The notes under the pieces were generated by a model that did no database searches, had not been told where the DNA came from, and saw only the letters and a program-made list of their open reading frames with translations. The translations under genes and the position numbers were made by a program. A stretch of DNA of 64,000 nt from Epiperipatus broadwayi. Its lineage: Eukaryota > Onychophora > Udeonychophora > Euonychophora > Peripatidae. The stretch covers positions 4,926,098-4,990,097 of the forward strand of contig JAQFVV010000017.1 in the NCBI GenBank assembly GCA_028023455.1. Reading direction: 5' to 3'. Numbering within the stretch: position 1 is the first letter of the stretch; every line of letters starts with the position of its first letter. Positions 10,616 to 22,677 of this stretch are shown here, one piece after another.

Positions 10616-11627
10616 TTTTATCATTTATTAATGCATAAAGAAAAATGAGTTAATAAGAAGATGATAATAAATGTAAATACGTTTAATTTGAGATACATAT
10701 ATTTATAGTGTTTTTGATCTCTCCTATCTTTACTAGCTTTATTTTATCCGTTGCGCGTCAGATATTTAAAATTATCAAAATAAGCAATTGTTTTGAGTCA
10801 CTTATATATATATAAAGTTTTTATAGATACCTTGTGTCTGGAGAAACTGGTTAGATTGTCGGTGAAAGTCGCACTGTTGTAAACTGAGTTTGTATATGAC
10901 TCTTTAAGGCCAAAAAATTTAAGCCATAATGAAAAGATTTATTAAAATGTAAAAATAATCCGGAACCATAAGATTGTTTCTTGTTTATATATATATTAAG
11001 TCTCCAGTTATATATAAAAGTATTTAATCATAATAATTAATTATTTTTTATTTGGTTAATGTTAAGCAGCGACTTAAAATAAGTCTTGTATTAACAAATG
11101 TCATATTCTTTTTCTTTTTTTTTACTCCATTTCACTTAAAACTTTTTGCCAAAATAAATAAATAAAATTGGCTGACAGTAACTAAACTAGGTTATTTTAC
11201 TTTTAGACAATTTTAAATCGTTTTATCATATATATATTAAATTATACTACTCAGTAAAAAGATCGAATCTGTACAAAATGTCCAAATTACTTAAGATTAA
11301 ATATATACAAATCCATTTATTCATCAAATTAATATACATATTATGTTCTTATTAAAATATTATTTATTCATAGAGGGCGTTGCTAAAATATCTTAACGTT
11401 TGGAAAGGTGATTTAATATTATTTTAATAATGAGTTTTAGGATAAGAAATAAACTTAATATTACTATATAATAAGATGGGGGGTGGGTATAGCTATTACT
11501 GCTTCTTTAAACGACAATCACTTCCTTTTACTGACAATTTTCCGGTCTCATATTTCTACTCTTCATAACCTAATTAATATCATGTTTTTCTGAAGGTTTG
11601 TGATGATGGTGTTTAACTGTATCTATA
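10616..11627. other. No recognisable feature
   Basis: Very AT-rich with short (TA)n tracts (10805-10815, 10987-10997, 11229-11236). No open frame or repeat partner was recognised. Confidence 0.45.
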
Positions 11628-12172
11628 CATTGGACTATTTCCATCATCTAATGTGAGTATTGAATGCCTTTAGAAAAATTTAACTTTATTTAAATATTCC
11701 AAATACATTCAACTGTTAGTAATAGTACATAGGTTAGTATATGCACTACGTTTTGAGAGGTATTATTCTTCCATCTTCTTCAGGCGTTGCAGGCCAGATG
11801 AGTGACAGTATTGGCATAGGAATCGAACCTGGACTCTTAGATTCTTTGCGAATTGAATTTTAAGGTAATGGTCTAATCAATTGAGCATATAACATGGGAA
11901 TCGAACCTAGACCCTTAGATTCTTTGAGTATTGAATTTTAAGGTAATACTCTGACCAACTAAGGGACCAGGTTCAATTCCCATGCCAGTATTGTCACTCA
12001 TCAGGTCAGCAACACCTGAAGAAAAGGTGAGAATAATACATCTTGCAATGTTGTGCATATACTAACCTATGTCCTATTACTAACAGTTGAATGTATTTGG
12101 AATATTTAAATAAAGTTACATTTTTCTAAAGATATCCAATATTCATATTAGCTGATGGAAATAGTCCAACAT
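11628..12172. mobile_element. Inverted pair of family E SINE-like repeats
   Basis: 11628-11905 and 11938-12172 are inverted copies of one repeat. They share 'actatttccatcatct'-like, 'aaatattccaaatacattca' and 'agtgacagtattggcat'-like blocks, in opposite order. On the minus strand the head reads 'ttagttggtcaga' (A-box-like), an anticodon-arm region with TTAAAA, a small variable-arm-like hairpin and GGTTCGATTCC (B box), as in a class II tRNA. The spacing is consistent with a tRNA-Leu-like SINE, but the anticodon stem is poor. Confidence 0.65.
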
Positions 12173-12555
12173 ATAAATACAATTATTAATATCATATTTC
12201 CATATTGATCTACTATACCCTTTTCTCTCTCTCAAATAGTCTCTTATTTAACACTTTACTCTCAAAACATATTTCATTCTCTTAGGGCTCTTTTGGTTGC
12301 ACGATTGTTTGGGGGTTTCTTTGGCAGAAATTCAAAACTTGAAACAATACTGATATTTCTACTAAAACAATAATTAATAATAAACACTGAAGTAAGAAAT
12401 AAGTTCAAAGTTACCTTGGAAAATATTAATATATGAGAGAATATTAAAAAAAAAAACCCAAAATTTTGTAATAAAAAATTGTGTATTTATTTTTAGATGC
12501 TACAAATTGAATCACTGTCACAGTATTGTTTATTTGATGCACTGTGACAATCTGT
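12173..12555. other. No recognisable feature
   Basis: AT-rich spacer. It may contain a terminus of the mariner remnant that follows ('gaatcactgtcacagtattg' near 12509), but no inverted partner was found. Confidence 0.35.
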
Positions 12556-12559
12556 GTTT

Positions 12560-13145
12560 TTTTACTTTCAAGATAGTTCTAAAACTCTTGTGAAGTGATG
12601 CTTTTTAAGGTTGCCATTTTGCTTCTTCATCTCTTCCAAGTCTGCAAAACATTTTACTTCAGGGCATTTTTCATTCAGATGAATAAAAAGAAGTCACATA
12701 AGCAAGATTGAGTAAGACGAATAAACTGTGTCATGCTATTTTTGTTTAAAAAATTGTTTCATGCTCAAGGCTTTGGACACTGGTGCTTGTCGTGGTGCAG
12801 CTATGACTTCCCACTTTGCCATAAATCAGGCTGTTTTAAATTCACTGCATCACATAAACATAAAAAACATTTAGGTAACATGCCTGATCATTACAAATGA
12901 ATTCTGAGTAACAATACTTTTGCATAAAAAACCCATATCATCAACATCTTGATATTGGATTTTACTCATCACATTTTTTTGAGATGTGATAAATTATGAC
13001 TTTCCCATGAAACCACTCATAAAATTGTGTTTCTCCAGAACTAGCTTGCATATAATATGTTTCAATCATTACAGCCATTTCCCTTACTATTTTTCCTAAC
13101 ACAAAATGGAATTTCTCATTGTTTTAATTTGTCAGACATCAGAAA
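12560..13145 (-). pseudogene. Decayed Tc1/mariner transposase (SETMAR/GVQW3-like)
   Basis: The minus-strand reading, across frames, gives successive pieces that match the order of a mariner transposase. N-terminal helix-turn-helix pieces come first: GKIVREMAVMIET then GETQFYEWFHGK (about 13110-13000). A piece ending KQPDLWQSGKS then LHHDK (about 12830-12780) corresponds to the catalytic HHDNA segment, with the Asp-Asn-Ala changed. Next is CDFFLFI (about 12690) and then CFADLEEMKKQNGNL (about 12640-12600), the C-terminal 'RFADVEEI' region. About 200 residues are missing between the first two parts, and several stops and frameshifts are present. The family cuts at TA by a DD34D mechanism. This copy is dead. 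Confidence 0.7.
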
Positions 13146-14555
13146 AATTGATGAATAAGCAAAATAAACTTAACAAAATAATTTACACTGTAGCATCACA
13201 ATTTCACTTGGTAACATTAGTTAAAAGAGGTATCTAGCCTTCTCATTTTTCTGCTAGTATTTTGACAGATTTCTTTGTTCTCACTAGATTTAAGCTTTTA
13301 ACTTTCATTTTGATATTAAACCATTATTATTTATCAGAATATAATAAATTTGACCTCATTCGATAGATATTTTTGTTTACAAATTAAATAAAATTTTAAA
13401 AATCACATTTAATTTCCAGAATTATTTTAAAAATTATATTTTAGTCAAAACAAAATGCCACCACATCATCAAATTTCAGGTAGAACAGATTCAATCTGAA
13501 AAATGAATGAAATCTTCTTTGTTTCATGTTTGATTTAAAAGTATGAACAAATTTTTTTAATAACTACTAAATCTATCAATTTATGATTTAAAAGTTTTAA
13601 TTTTTTTTTATAATTTTTACAATATCACTGAATACTATAACAATCTAGTGAGTGACATTATTTTTAGAAAGATGTGTTTTATCCTGACTGAAATCTCTAT
13701 AATAACAGTATTCAGAAGAAAATATTCTTTTACATTTAAAAATAAAATATTTCTGTAAAAAATAAATATTTAATAATATTTATTTTTGATTTTTAATAAT
13801 TATTGCACAATTATGATACAAATCATAAACTTTTCAAAAAAATCAAGTTTTTAGACTATTGTAATATTTTTGCGATGATCGTAGTAATATTTCAGCAAAA
13901 TACACTTGGCAAAGTTCGTGATCACTGAATAAACAATGTCTACTCATCATTTCATATTTTCAGTTCCTTTGTAATACCGATTATTCAATTTTCCCTGACA
14001 TCTTTTGACCTTTTTTGTAATTAAAATATTAGAAAATAAATATACATGAATTTTAAAGCCATAAAAAAAAGTTTTGCAAAATTTTCACCAGTGAAAAGAA
14101 AAATGCAAATTTAATTGTAGAGATCTCAAATGAAGCTGGACCATGTAGTGATGAAAGCATATACTGCAATATACTTACCTGTCAGAGAATGATCCTGTTT
14201 ATTTGAGTACTCATACTCTTTAAATAAAAATAAAAATTTAAAGGAAGTCTCCAGTAACAATTCAAAATTTTCAGAGAGAAAAACAAAATTATAATTAATA
14301 TTCATGTGCTGAAATGTAATAAATTTGCATGTTGCGGAACTGATTCATTTATTATATCAGAACAATTTATTACATTACAGAACTTATACTGTTTATTACA
14401 CATTAAGTTCTTACTTATAGATCTGGAGCTTAGGATACTGAACCAATCTTCAAAATATGGTGGATGAATGGTGAGAATAATAAGAAGGGATAAGAAGTAA
14501 AATACTTGAATGAGATTACAAACAAATAGGATTGAAATCATTGAGAGAATAAAAA
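13146..14555. other. No recognisable feature
   Basis: Long AT-rich stretch with many A/T runs. Nothing identified. A 148-codon minus-strand frame at 14302-14748 starts in the next palindrome arm and is membrane-like by composition only. I reject it as a gene. Confidence 0.45.
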
Positions 14556-14559
14556 GACT

Positions 14560-15390
14560 ATAGTGAAATAAACTGTATGCCAAGAGATTGTCTAAGTGCC
14601 ATAAAGTGCAGGCAATGGAGAATCTAAGCACAAATTGTAATATTAATTGTCCAAGCGGCATAAAAGGTTTCATCTTCTTATAATCATAGCAAGTGGGTTG
14701 TGTGAGCATGATAAAAAATGTATGTGACAAATATTTAAATATATGCAAAGTGAATTAGAAAGGCCACTTTTTGGAGAGGGTGAAGTGTGCTTCCAGTTTA
14801 TGTCAAATATGTTGTTAGCTGTAAGCTGTGCTTCTTTGACTTTACATCAAGAGTTATGGCATTCTAGGCATATGGTAGAATCAGAAGATGGTTAAACATA
14901 TGGCTGGTGGACCTTTAGTGTTCCAAAAAAATGGAATTATATTTGGGTTTATTCAGAGTTCTTTTATATAAATAATGCTGAGAGATGGGAGTGTTACTTA
15001 TACAAAAGACCTATGAATGAACTTGAATATAATTCCATCTTTTTGGAACACCAAAGGTCCACTGGCCATATGTTTGAACCCTCTTTTTCTTTCATTGCAT
15101 CCATAGAACACCAAATGTAAAATCAAAGAAGCATCGCTTATAGCTAACAACACCCATGTCATAAATGGGAAGAAAGCATGTGTCTCTCTCTAAAAAGTGG
15201 ACTTTCTAATACACTTTGCATATATTTAAATATTTGTTGCATACATTTTCTCTCATGCTCACACAAGCCACTTGCTATGATTATGAGAAGATAAACTTCT
15301 CAAAATCCCTGTTTATTAATATTACAATTTCTACTTAGCTTCATCATTGCCTCCCATTTAGTGCATTTAGACATATTACTTGTTTAATTG
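14560..15390. mobile_element. Giant hairpin element, about 0.85 kb
   Basis: Left arm (about 14560-14945) and right arm (about 15025-15390) are inverted copies. Matching blocks include 'gcatatatttaaatatttg', 'aacaaca/tgttgttagct', 'tcataatcatagcaagtg', 'ttaatattacaattt' and 'ggaattatatt'. The loop is only about 80 bp. Arm identity looks about 80-85%. It could be a large MITE or an inverted duplication. The transcript would fold into a long double-stranded RNA. Confidence 0.75.
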
Positions 15391-15404
15391 GGAAGTCTAC
15401 AATT

Positions 15405-15565
15405 TTCTTATTCCAAGAGATTGTAAAAGACATCACATGTGAAATAGATGAATAAAAAGTTTGCTGCAGAAAACAGAAGTTATGAATTGGTGAAACTGAG
15501 TTAAACTTAGAGAGACTTTTATCCTGTGGTGGTCAATAATGATCAAAAATGATGAAAAGTCACAT
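15405..15565 (+). mobile_element. LINE family 2 3' end, degenerate
   Basis: 'ccaagagattgtaaaagaca' and 'cttagagagacttttatcct' correspond to the PRNCKRH and LGETFIL regions of the better copies at 26470 and 52985. Highly decayed. Confidence 0.5.
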
Positions 15566-15780
15566 GACATTAAAGTCCTAAAGTAATGGGTATCTACTCA
15601 ACAGACAATGCAATTTTTTTTACTTCTCTTAATTGGTAATGAATCCATAAATCTTTAGCTTTTGAATCTACTCTTCTTTTGAGTGAAACTGTTCAGGGCA
15701 CTTATAATATTAATCTAGTGGCTGCAACCTCTATCTCAGTGTTGATACCACTAATAATGGTCATCCTTAATACTGACCTG

Positions 15781-16270
15781 TGCACCATTTGGTAAAGTTG
15801 TTAGAGTGTCTGACTTGGGATAAGGAGATTCCAGGATCAATTCTGGTGTTCACAGGTCTGGCACTTCAACTTCTTATGAATTCCTGAGCAATAATGCCAA
15901 ATGCCTTTTTTTTATCCTGCATGGTTTGGTTCAGTTGGTAGAGCATCTGACTTGGGATTGGAAGATCCCAGGATCAATTCTGGTGCTTGCAGGTCTGGCA
16001 CTTGAACTTCTTATGAACTCCTGAGCAGTACTGCCATATGCGTTTTTTATGCTGTGTGACTCAGTGCAGTTGGTAGAGAATCTGACTTGGGATAGGAAGG
16101 TCATAGGTTCAAATCTGGTGCTCATAGGTCTGGCACTTAAACTTCTTATGAACTCCTGAATAATAATGTCATATGCCTTTTTATACTGTATGGTTGGTGT
16201 AGTTGGTAGAGCATCCGACTTGGGATCAAAAGGTCCCAGAATTGATTCTGGTGCTCACAGATCTTTTCTT
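15781..16270 (+). repeat. Four-unit tandem of tRNA-like SINE heads (about 135-bp period)
   Basis: 'ctgacttggga' occurs at 15810, 15947, 16082 and (as ccgacttggga) 16215. Each unit has an A-box-like 'cagttggtagagcatctga', the loop 'cttggga' and a B-box-like 'aggatcaattctgg', followed by 'gctcacaggtctggcactt', 'aacttcttatgaactcct' and a T run. In unit 2 the anticodon arm pairs weakly, and the loop would present TGG (Pro-like). I see no poly(A) or target repeats between units, so the array probably grew by tandem duplication. Confidence 0.7.
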
Positions 16271-16655
16271 ATATAAAATTCCATGCAAAAATCTATGTAA
16301 AACCAAAACATCATTCTAGTAACCAATACTTTCTCATCCAGAAATACTATAGTGTTCATAATGTCAAAATTACTAAATTGAAATAAGAAGCATTTTTAAA
16401 TTTGATTTATTAAAAAAAAAAAATCTACATAATACCTGAAATGTAGTAAATTCTCATGTTAAAAGTGCAAAATATATGTAAGATGTTGGTTAAAAAATAT
16501 CAACTAAGCAATAATGTTTTATAGAAAAATTATTTCAAATAAAAATATCCAGAATATTTGATGAGTCCACAATAGTGACAGTATGAGTTTTCAAATGCTA
16601 CTGATAGGTGGCACCATGGTCAAGTTTTTATATGAGAGATGCAAAAAGCAAAATG
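16271..16655. other. No recognisable feature
   Basis: AT-rich spacer with a 12-A run near 16413. Nothing recognised. Confidence 0.4.
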
Positions 16656-16659
16656 AAAA

Positions 16660-17450
16660 TGTTCGGTACATTGTAGTTTATGGATAATAAAAGAATAGCC
16701 AAAATTGTATTTAATTGGGTTACAAGTAAAAGGTAGGCAACAAGATGGGTGAGAAAGGTAATGCGGTATGCAAAAGATTTGGATAAAGAACTTGTGTCAG
16801 TATACTTCTATAAAAGGTGGGATGATTGTGTTAGGAGGATTGTTGAATGTTATAGTGGTAAGGAGTGGATAGAAGAATAGATGCATTAATAAAGAATGGA
16901 GTTGGAGAGGTGGAGAATTAGTATGAAGAGTAAAACAAGTTTAAATATATATATATATAGAAGTATACAGAACATTGCATGCAAGTTTATTTATGATAAT
17001 AGCAAGGAAAGTAGTTTATTGTTTAAGGCTCGAACGGGATCTTTAGCAACGTAAATGGAAAAATATGGCCCATGTGATTCAGTCTGCAAGTTGTGTAAAA
17101 AAGGCATAGAAAATATTAGGCATCTGTTACTTCAATGTAAATGCTTGGAAGCAGAAAGGGTACAAATAATGAAGTCATGGAGGAATAAATATGAACAAAG
17201 TGATTATACAGAAAGTGAGTTATTGGTTTTTATGCTGGGTTTGGGAAAAGATAAGGGGGATTTAGATATGAAGACCATGGAGTTGACAAAGATTATGTTG
17301 CAGAAATGGGATGGAACAGATTATGGAAAACTTAGGATGGGGAATGGAAAGGGAAAGTAAAGTGGCTAACAGGTTTCTCTGGGCATAGTTGCTGAGAGAT
17401 TCCTGACTTCATATAAGGAGAAGTCATAGTGCATCACATCACATCATGTA
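16660..17450 (+). pseudogene. LINE family 1, 3' end (copy 1): C-terminal zinc-knuckle region of RT protein
   Basis: The upstream part reads, with stops, NKRIAKIVFNWV, then YFYKRWDDCVRRIVE. The open part at 17055-17360 contains CKLCKKGIENIRHLLLQC, a Cys-X2-Cys ... His-X4-Cys knuckle typical of the C-terminus of many non-LTR retrotransposon polyproteins, then ESELLVFMLGLGKDKG. It is followed by a 3' UTR ('aagtggctaacaggttt', 'ctgagagattcctgactt') and ends in (CATCA)n near 17425-17445. 5'-truncated and interrupted (a (TA)n run near 16948, several stops). Four related copies exist in the window. Confidence 0.75.
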
Positions 17451-18768
17451 CAGACTATTAAGCTAGCAATATAAAGTTAAAAAAAATAATGCTTAAATGC
17501 AAGGCAGATGTGGCTTATTACACAAATATACTGTAGGATGTATTCCTTTCTGAGTCAAACTAGTAAAATTTGCATTATCCTACTAATCTGGAATGGCTTA
17601 ATACTTAAATTATACTCAAAATAATTAGTGGAGCTCCTCTCCCCCCTCCACCATTTTTTCACATTCAATAAGTTATAAAATAATTGGAGTTCACAATGTT
17701 GATATTTACCTTTTATATTACGTTATAAATTATATAAGATAGCATTCATACATATTGCCAAAAGGAGGTTGCCATGACAACAGTTTGAGATTGTTGATTG
17801 TTATCTATATTGGGATTGTCTAAGTGTTGACTGATTTCTAATGATTAAAAAAGATGAATGTTTTTGGTAGTTTCAACTTATAAACATAAAAGTGGTTTTA
17901 AAAAAGATAAATTCTTAAGAAAGATAAATTGCTTTCTAATTGAACATCTTGCTTCCAGAAGTCACTGACTAGTTTCCAGACATTCTGTATAATTTTAGAA
18001 AATAAATAAAAGACTATAGATGCAACTTTTGTCACCAATGTTATGTGATCTATGATTTGTTCTTATTGGTTTGGGGATGGCATACATCTTAATTAATTGA
18101 GATGGTTTTCAGAATCATTGAAAATAGTAATTTGTCCATGGAAATTTACATTATACAGCTCCTAAATGATAAGGTGAGAAAAAATTCTACTAAAAATGTT
18201 GAAAAAGATGATTTCATTTTTCATAAAACAAAAAAATAAAATGGAGACACAATTTCATAGTTTTTTAAATTTAAACTAATTAAACATGAAGCAAAGCATT
18301 CCAACTTCTTAGCCACAATTTATAGATTATTGATGATTATGCATTTCAGTATAGTAATGCTTGTCACTCAACTTAAATTCATTCTTTTGTAGCTATCTGT
18401 AGCATTTGTCTGCTGGTTTTGCATTCATTTGACAGTAAAACTGAAACTAAAATATATATTGATTTAGTAACCAAAAAAGTCTCCAGATGTCAGTATTATA
18501 CAGAGAGCCTAAAATGGAGGCCTGGCAATTTCTTTGTACTCAATATAGTCACTGTGCTTGTGGAAGCCCATCTTTTATTCAAGACTTGAAAATGAAAGCC
18601 ATATACTTTTTATATTTTGTTGTATATTTATGATTATTCCTGAAAATATTTGTGAAAAATTAATTTTTGGCAAGAATATAAAGTTTAGATTCAGATTTTA
18701 TTTGAAATTTTTTTTCCCAAAAAAACACAATTCAAGAGAAATGTAATAATGTAAAACAGGAAGTTCAC
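17451..18768. other. No gene seen; short dispersed repeat at 17755-17840
   Basis: The stretch 'gacaacagtttgagattgtt' and 'tattgggattgtctaagt' (about 17778-17830) is repeated at 39450-39505 and in inverted form at 45490-45535, so it is a small dispersed repeat. The 62-codon frame at 18558-18746 has no recognisable feature. Confidence 0.45.
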
Positions 18769-18785
18769 TATATATATATATATAT

Positions 18786-19810
18786 CACACGATCACCATT
18801 TCCTATGCTTACCCAAGCTGCTAATGCAGTAGATGTGATGTTATGTGATGTGATGTACTGTGACTTCTCCTTAAACACAGTCAGGAATCTCTCAGCAGCT
18901 ATGCCAAGAGAAACCTGTTAGCCACTTTACCTTCCTTTTCCATTGTCCACCCTAAGTTTTCCCATAATCTGCTCCATCCCATTTCCACAACATAATCTTT
19001 GTCAACTCCATGACCTTCATATCTAAATCCTCTTTATTTTTTCCCAAACCTAGCATAAAAACCAATAACTCACTTTCTGTATAATCATTTTGTTCATATT
19101 TAACCTTCCATAACTTCATTAATTGTACCCTTTCTGCTTCCAAACATTTACATTGAAGTAACAGATGCCTAATATTTTCTATGCCTTCTTTACACAACTT
19201 ACAGACTAAATCACCTATATTTTTCCATTTACGTGTATATTCCCTTGTTGCTAAAGATCCCATTCGAGCCTTAAACAATAAACTACTTTCCTTACTATTA
19301 TCATAAATTAACTCACACCCAACCTTCCGTTTAGTTTTATATATATTTAAACTCGTTTTACTCTCCATACTAGTTCTCCATCTCTCCAACTTCCTATTCT
19401 TTATTAATGCATCTATTCTTCAAGAAAACTATCCATGCAGTAGTGCCATCCAGTGCAAGCCACAGTAATTAATGAATGCAAGATTTGTGCATAAAATCCC
19501 TATCTAGTACTTACTTATTCAATATCTCAAGATTAGTTTCTAATTTCTGAAAATATGTATTTTCATTTTGGACTCACAGTTTTATAGTTCATTAAAAGGG
19601 TAAAAGGCTTCCATTAGGGTTGCATTAGATCCGAAGATCTAGGTGCAGTGTTCTCAGGTCTGAGACTACTCACTGATGATAGTCATATGCTAGAAACTAG
19701 TCTTGGGATATTGGATGAGTATGCACTAGATAGGAATTTTATATACAAATCTTCTTGCATCCATTAATTATTATGGTTTGCACTGGGTGTCACTACTGTA
19801 TGGAGTTTGT
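18786..19810. mobile_element. Family B repeat (copy 5) split by LINE family 1
   Basis: The left part, 'acgatcaccatttcctatgc' then 'acccaagctgct', is the family B terminus. Family B resumes at about 19423 with 'aaaactatccatgcagtagt' and continues through 'agtgccatcc', the second segment and 'gcactgggtgtcactactgt' to 19810. Between them lies a minus-strand LINE 1 copy. 'atgcagtag' occurs on both sides of the insert (18824-18832, 19435-19443), but it is not clear that this is a true target duplication. Right of the insert the hammerhead-like core is 'ctcactgatgatagtcatat'. Confidence 0.65.
18833..19420 (-). pseudogene. LINE family 1, 3' end (copy 2), inserted in family B
   Basis: The open minus-strand frame at 18952-19389 gives 145 residues: MESKTSLNIYKTKRKVG, then ELIYDNSKESSLLFKARMG, then CKLCKEGIENIRHLLLQC (zinc knuckle), then FMLGLGKNKED. 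It is the least damaged of the four copies but still 5'-truncated. The 3' tail is (CATCA)n-like at the low-coordinate end (18833-18855). Confidence 0.8.
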
Positions 19811-20190
19811 CACTGTTCAAACAGGAAGTTGTGATTGGCTGAAGACAAAATGCCTCTATAACCATTGCAACTATTTATTTTTGTCATTTTAAAAAATAAT
19901 TATAAGTAGAATTTTAAGTTTTAAATCATCATTTTACTGCCTTTTGCATTATTTATAAAAATTCAATTTTGGAAGTGAAGTTCTGAATACATTTTTATCA
20001 AAAATGGTAAAATAAAAGCTAATATTGTGAATACATATTTCAGTTCATTATTCTTTTTCTATATTTCTGAAGTTTAAGTATTATTTTTAAAAATTATTTT
20101 TATTTTTATGCTGATATTTCTAAAAAAAAAAATGTAAAAATTATGGAAATATAATGCAGAATAGTTTGTGTTAAAACAAAAAGTTAAACC
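19811..20190. other. No recognisable feature
   Basis: AT-rich spacer between two family B copies. Nothing identified. Confidence 0.4.
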
Positions 20191-20192
20191 AC

Positions 20193-20560
20193 TAAGCATC
20201 ACATGATCACCATTATGCTTGCTCATAACTGCTATTAAAACAGACAAAACTCTCCATACAGTAGTGCCACTCAGTGCAAGCCAGAGTAATCAATGGATGC
20301 CAGAAGGCCTACTCATTCAATATTTGCAGACTAGTTTTTAGCTTGTGGCTTTCATCAATGATCTGAGAGCACTGCATCTAGGTGCAGCACTCACAGATCC
20401 AAGGCTCCTCACTGACAAAAGCCACATGCTAGAAACTAGTCTGGGAATATTGGATGAGTAACAACTAGATAGGGATTTTATGCACAAGCCTTTTGGCATC
20501 CAGTGATTACTCTGGCTTGCTCAGAGTGGCACTACTGTATCGAGAGTTTTGCCTGTTTTA
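20193..20560. mobile_element. Family B repeat (copy 6)
   Basis: It begins 'actaagcatcacatgatcac', has 'aaaactctccatacagtagt', an inner inverted pair of hammerhead-like cores ('actagttttagcttgtgg'-type and 'ctgacaaaagccacatgcta') and ends 'cactactgtatcgagagttt'. The two halves are inverted relative to each other, so it is a foldback structure. Confidence 0.7.
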
Positions 20561-22560
20561 AAAACAAAAAGTTGAAAATTTAACCCAAATGGCTGCCAGG
20601 AACTAACAAAAATACGCACAGCCAAAAAGTTAGTCTTTCATCATAACAATATAAGTACTTTGAGAAATCTTTCACCAATGCTATAAAGGCAATGCAAAAA
20701 TTTTATTTTAAAAATGTATTAAATTCTCAAAATATGTTATCGTCATAAGACCAATATGGCATTTTTATCAATTTTGTTGAGGGAATGCCATTTAAAAAAA
20801 ATACTTCATCCTTTAGGAAGGTTTTTATGGAAGCTGTTCTAATTTATGTTATAAAATTATTTCAAACAGAAGTGAAGTATTTATTGTTTTTATTGAAACA
20901 ATAAGACTAAAGATTTAAACGACAGTGAAAGGCGGCAATATTAAAGATTTTCAGGCAAGACAAAATGACTAATGATGTCATCTCTAAATGAATGCATGTG
21001 TTATATAGTGACAAAGTTTATTTATTCATCACAAAAATTTTAAAGCACTAGCTTGTCTGAATCATAGTTACAACATGAAATGGGGTGGTAGGTCTTTGTA
21101 TCTTCATGGACTATTTTCAATCCTCTTCCTGTCATCATAAAATTTTAAAAACAACATGAAAATCTTATTGCAACTTATGAATTCGCTACTGTAAACAGTT
21201 TAACTCCCAATTTCAGTAACAGTTTGACCCAATTTAAAACAAATTTTAATGTTTTCACGTTGTTCCATCTTGAGTCGAGATGTGAAACATTCTGTTGCAT
21301 TGTGCGCCATATCTTGCGATCCAGATGGTGAGTAGCTAAACTACGTAATGCACGTGTTGATTCCGAGATGGAGCTGTACGCAATTCAGAGTTGCTAGTTC
21401 CTAATCACCTTTTCATTTGGAAGCACATATATAGTCATGCTTGCATTATTTGTTTGTATAGTTATTGCAAAAATAATAATTCTGTGTTCTATTATGTTTC
21501 TACTTTTTTGAGAGGAGGAAGGAAGGATTAGAATTGTCCTCATTTATAAGTAGCTGATTAATAGATAAATCTATAAACTCAATATATGAGAATATTAATA
21601 GGGCAACTCAATATATGAGAATATTAATAGGGCAAAACTTAATTCAATATTATAACTTTCTTTAAAATAATAATGTCAGATATTAAATTTAAAAAATAAA
21701 TAAACTATTCATTATTAAAATTAATCTTTTTAAGTTAGCAGTAAAATAAAAATTTTGTTAATAATGCTAGTGGATTATATTTTATTTTTTTCTAGCACAT
21801 TAACTTTGAAGCATCTTGTCCCGACTCTTAGACTCTTTCTTAAATAAACTTCACAATTAATTAATGCATAACAAAAACTGTTTTACGAATGATCTAATGT
21901 TTTATTTCTGCAAGATTTTTTTTTTAAACAAAAAAAAAAATGAAATATCACTTTTCTTATTAACCCTGACAAATATCCAAATTTACTTTATTAAAAAAAT
22001 AAGTAAAATTTTACTATTTATATAATTAATTTATATCCAAAATAACAATTACATTTTAAAAAATAAAATACGATAACGAACCATTTTCTTTACTTCCTAC
22101 AGGTTATTCAGTTGAAAACTGAAGTTACTAAATGGAGTCGCTTCGACAAAAAAAAAAATCGCAAATAAAAAAAATTCATTTTAATGATTATTACTATTTG
22201 AATTATTTGAATAATTTATTTTAATATATTTAAAATTTTTAGAATGATTTCTGATGAAAGAAAATCTATACTAGTTATTTACCAAAAAGTAGGTTTTATA
22301 TCACAATTCCCAAGCCCTTCCATCCTAACTTTATTCTTTATAGATTCATAACTATTCCCAAATCTCAAAACTCATCTATCAATTACCTCCTTATTCTAGC
22401 TGTCTTCTTCTCTTTCTGGATAATCCTTCTCATATATCTTTTATAATTTTCTATTTCAAATTTAATTCCTCTTTTTCTTTTTAATTTCCTTAATAAAATA
22501 TTTTTTCACTTTTTCTATTCAACACTCCTTTATTTATAAATTTATTTAAACGCACATTGA
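20561..22560. other. Long AT-rich stretch, no gene seen
   Basis: No open frame or known repeat apart from a 29-bp tandem duplication at 21577-21634. A slightly higher-GC patch near 21250-21400 ('ttgtgcgccatatcttgcga') has no motif that I can name. Confidence 0.45.
21577..21634. repeat. 29-bp perfect tandem duplication
   Basis: The unit starting 'actcaatatatgagaatatt' is present twice in perfect succession, which suggests a recent replication-slippage or duplication event. Confidence 0.85.
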
Positions 22561-22564
22561 TTAA

Positions 22565-22677
22565 ATATTTACTAAGGCTATAACCTTCAAGAGTAAGCTT
22601 ATGGTTAAGACCTGTAGAGGTCCCTACTTTCGAATTTTCACGCGCACACTCTTGAGGTTTACAGCCTTAGTAAATAT
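22565..22677. mobile_element. 113-bp MITE with 30-bp inverted ends
   Basis: The left end 'atatttactaaggctataac' (to 22594) and right end (22648-22677) are inverted copies with a few mismatches. The loop carries 'cgaattttcacgcgcac', GC-rich compared with the surroundings. No target duplication is clear. Confidence 0.7.

Noticed and set aside
11938-12172. Hammerhead in family E ('ctgaagaaaaggtgagaat', 'gctgatggaaatagtc')
   Set aside because: Either GAAAC or stem II is missing in each copy; no consistent fold across copies.
14302-14748. 148-codon minus-strand frame with hydrophobic segments
   Set aside because: Overlaps the arm of the giant hairpin element; the inverted arm does not preserve it and the composition is AT-driven.
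15925-15990. Possible tRNA gene with TGG loop
   Set aside because: Anticodon stem is mostly wobble pairs, acceptor stem absent, and it lies in a tandem of similar units.
18824-19443. 'atgcagtag' as the target duplication of LINE 1 copy 2
   Set aside because: The right copy lies 10+ bp inside resumed family B sequence, so it does not abut the LINE; may be coincidence between the inverted arms of B.
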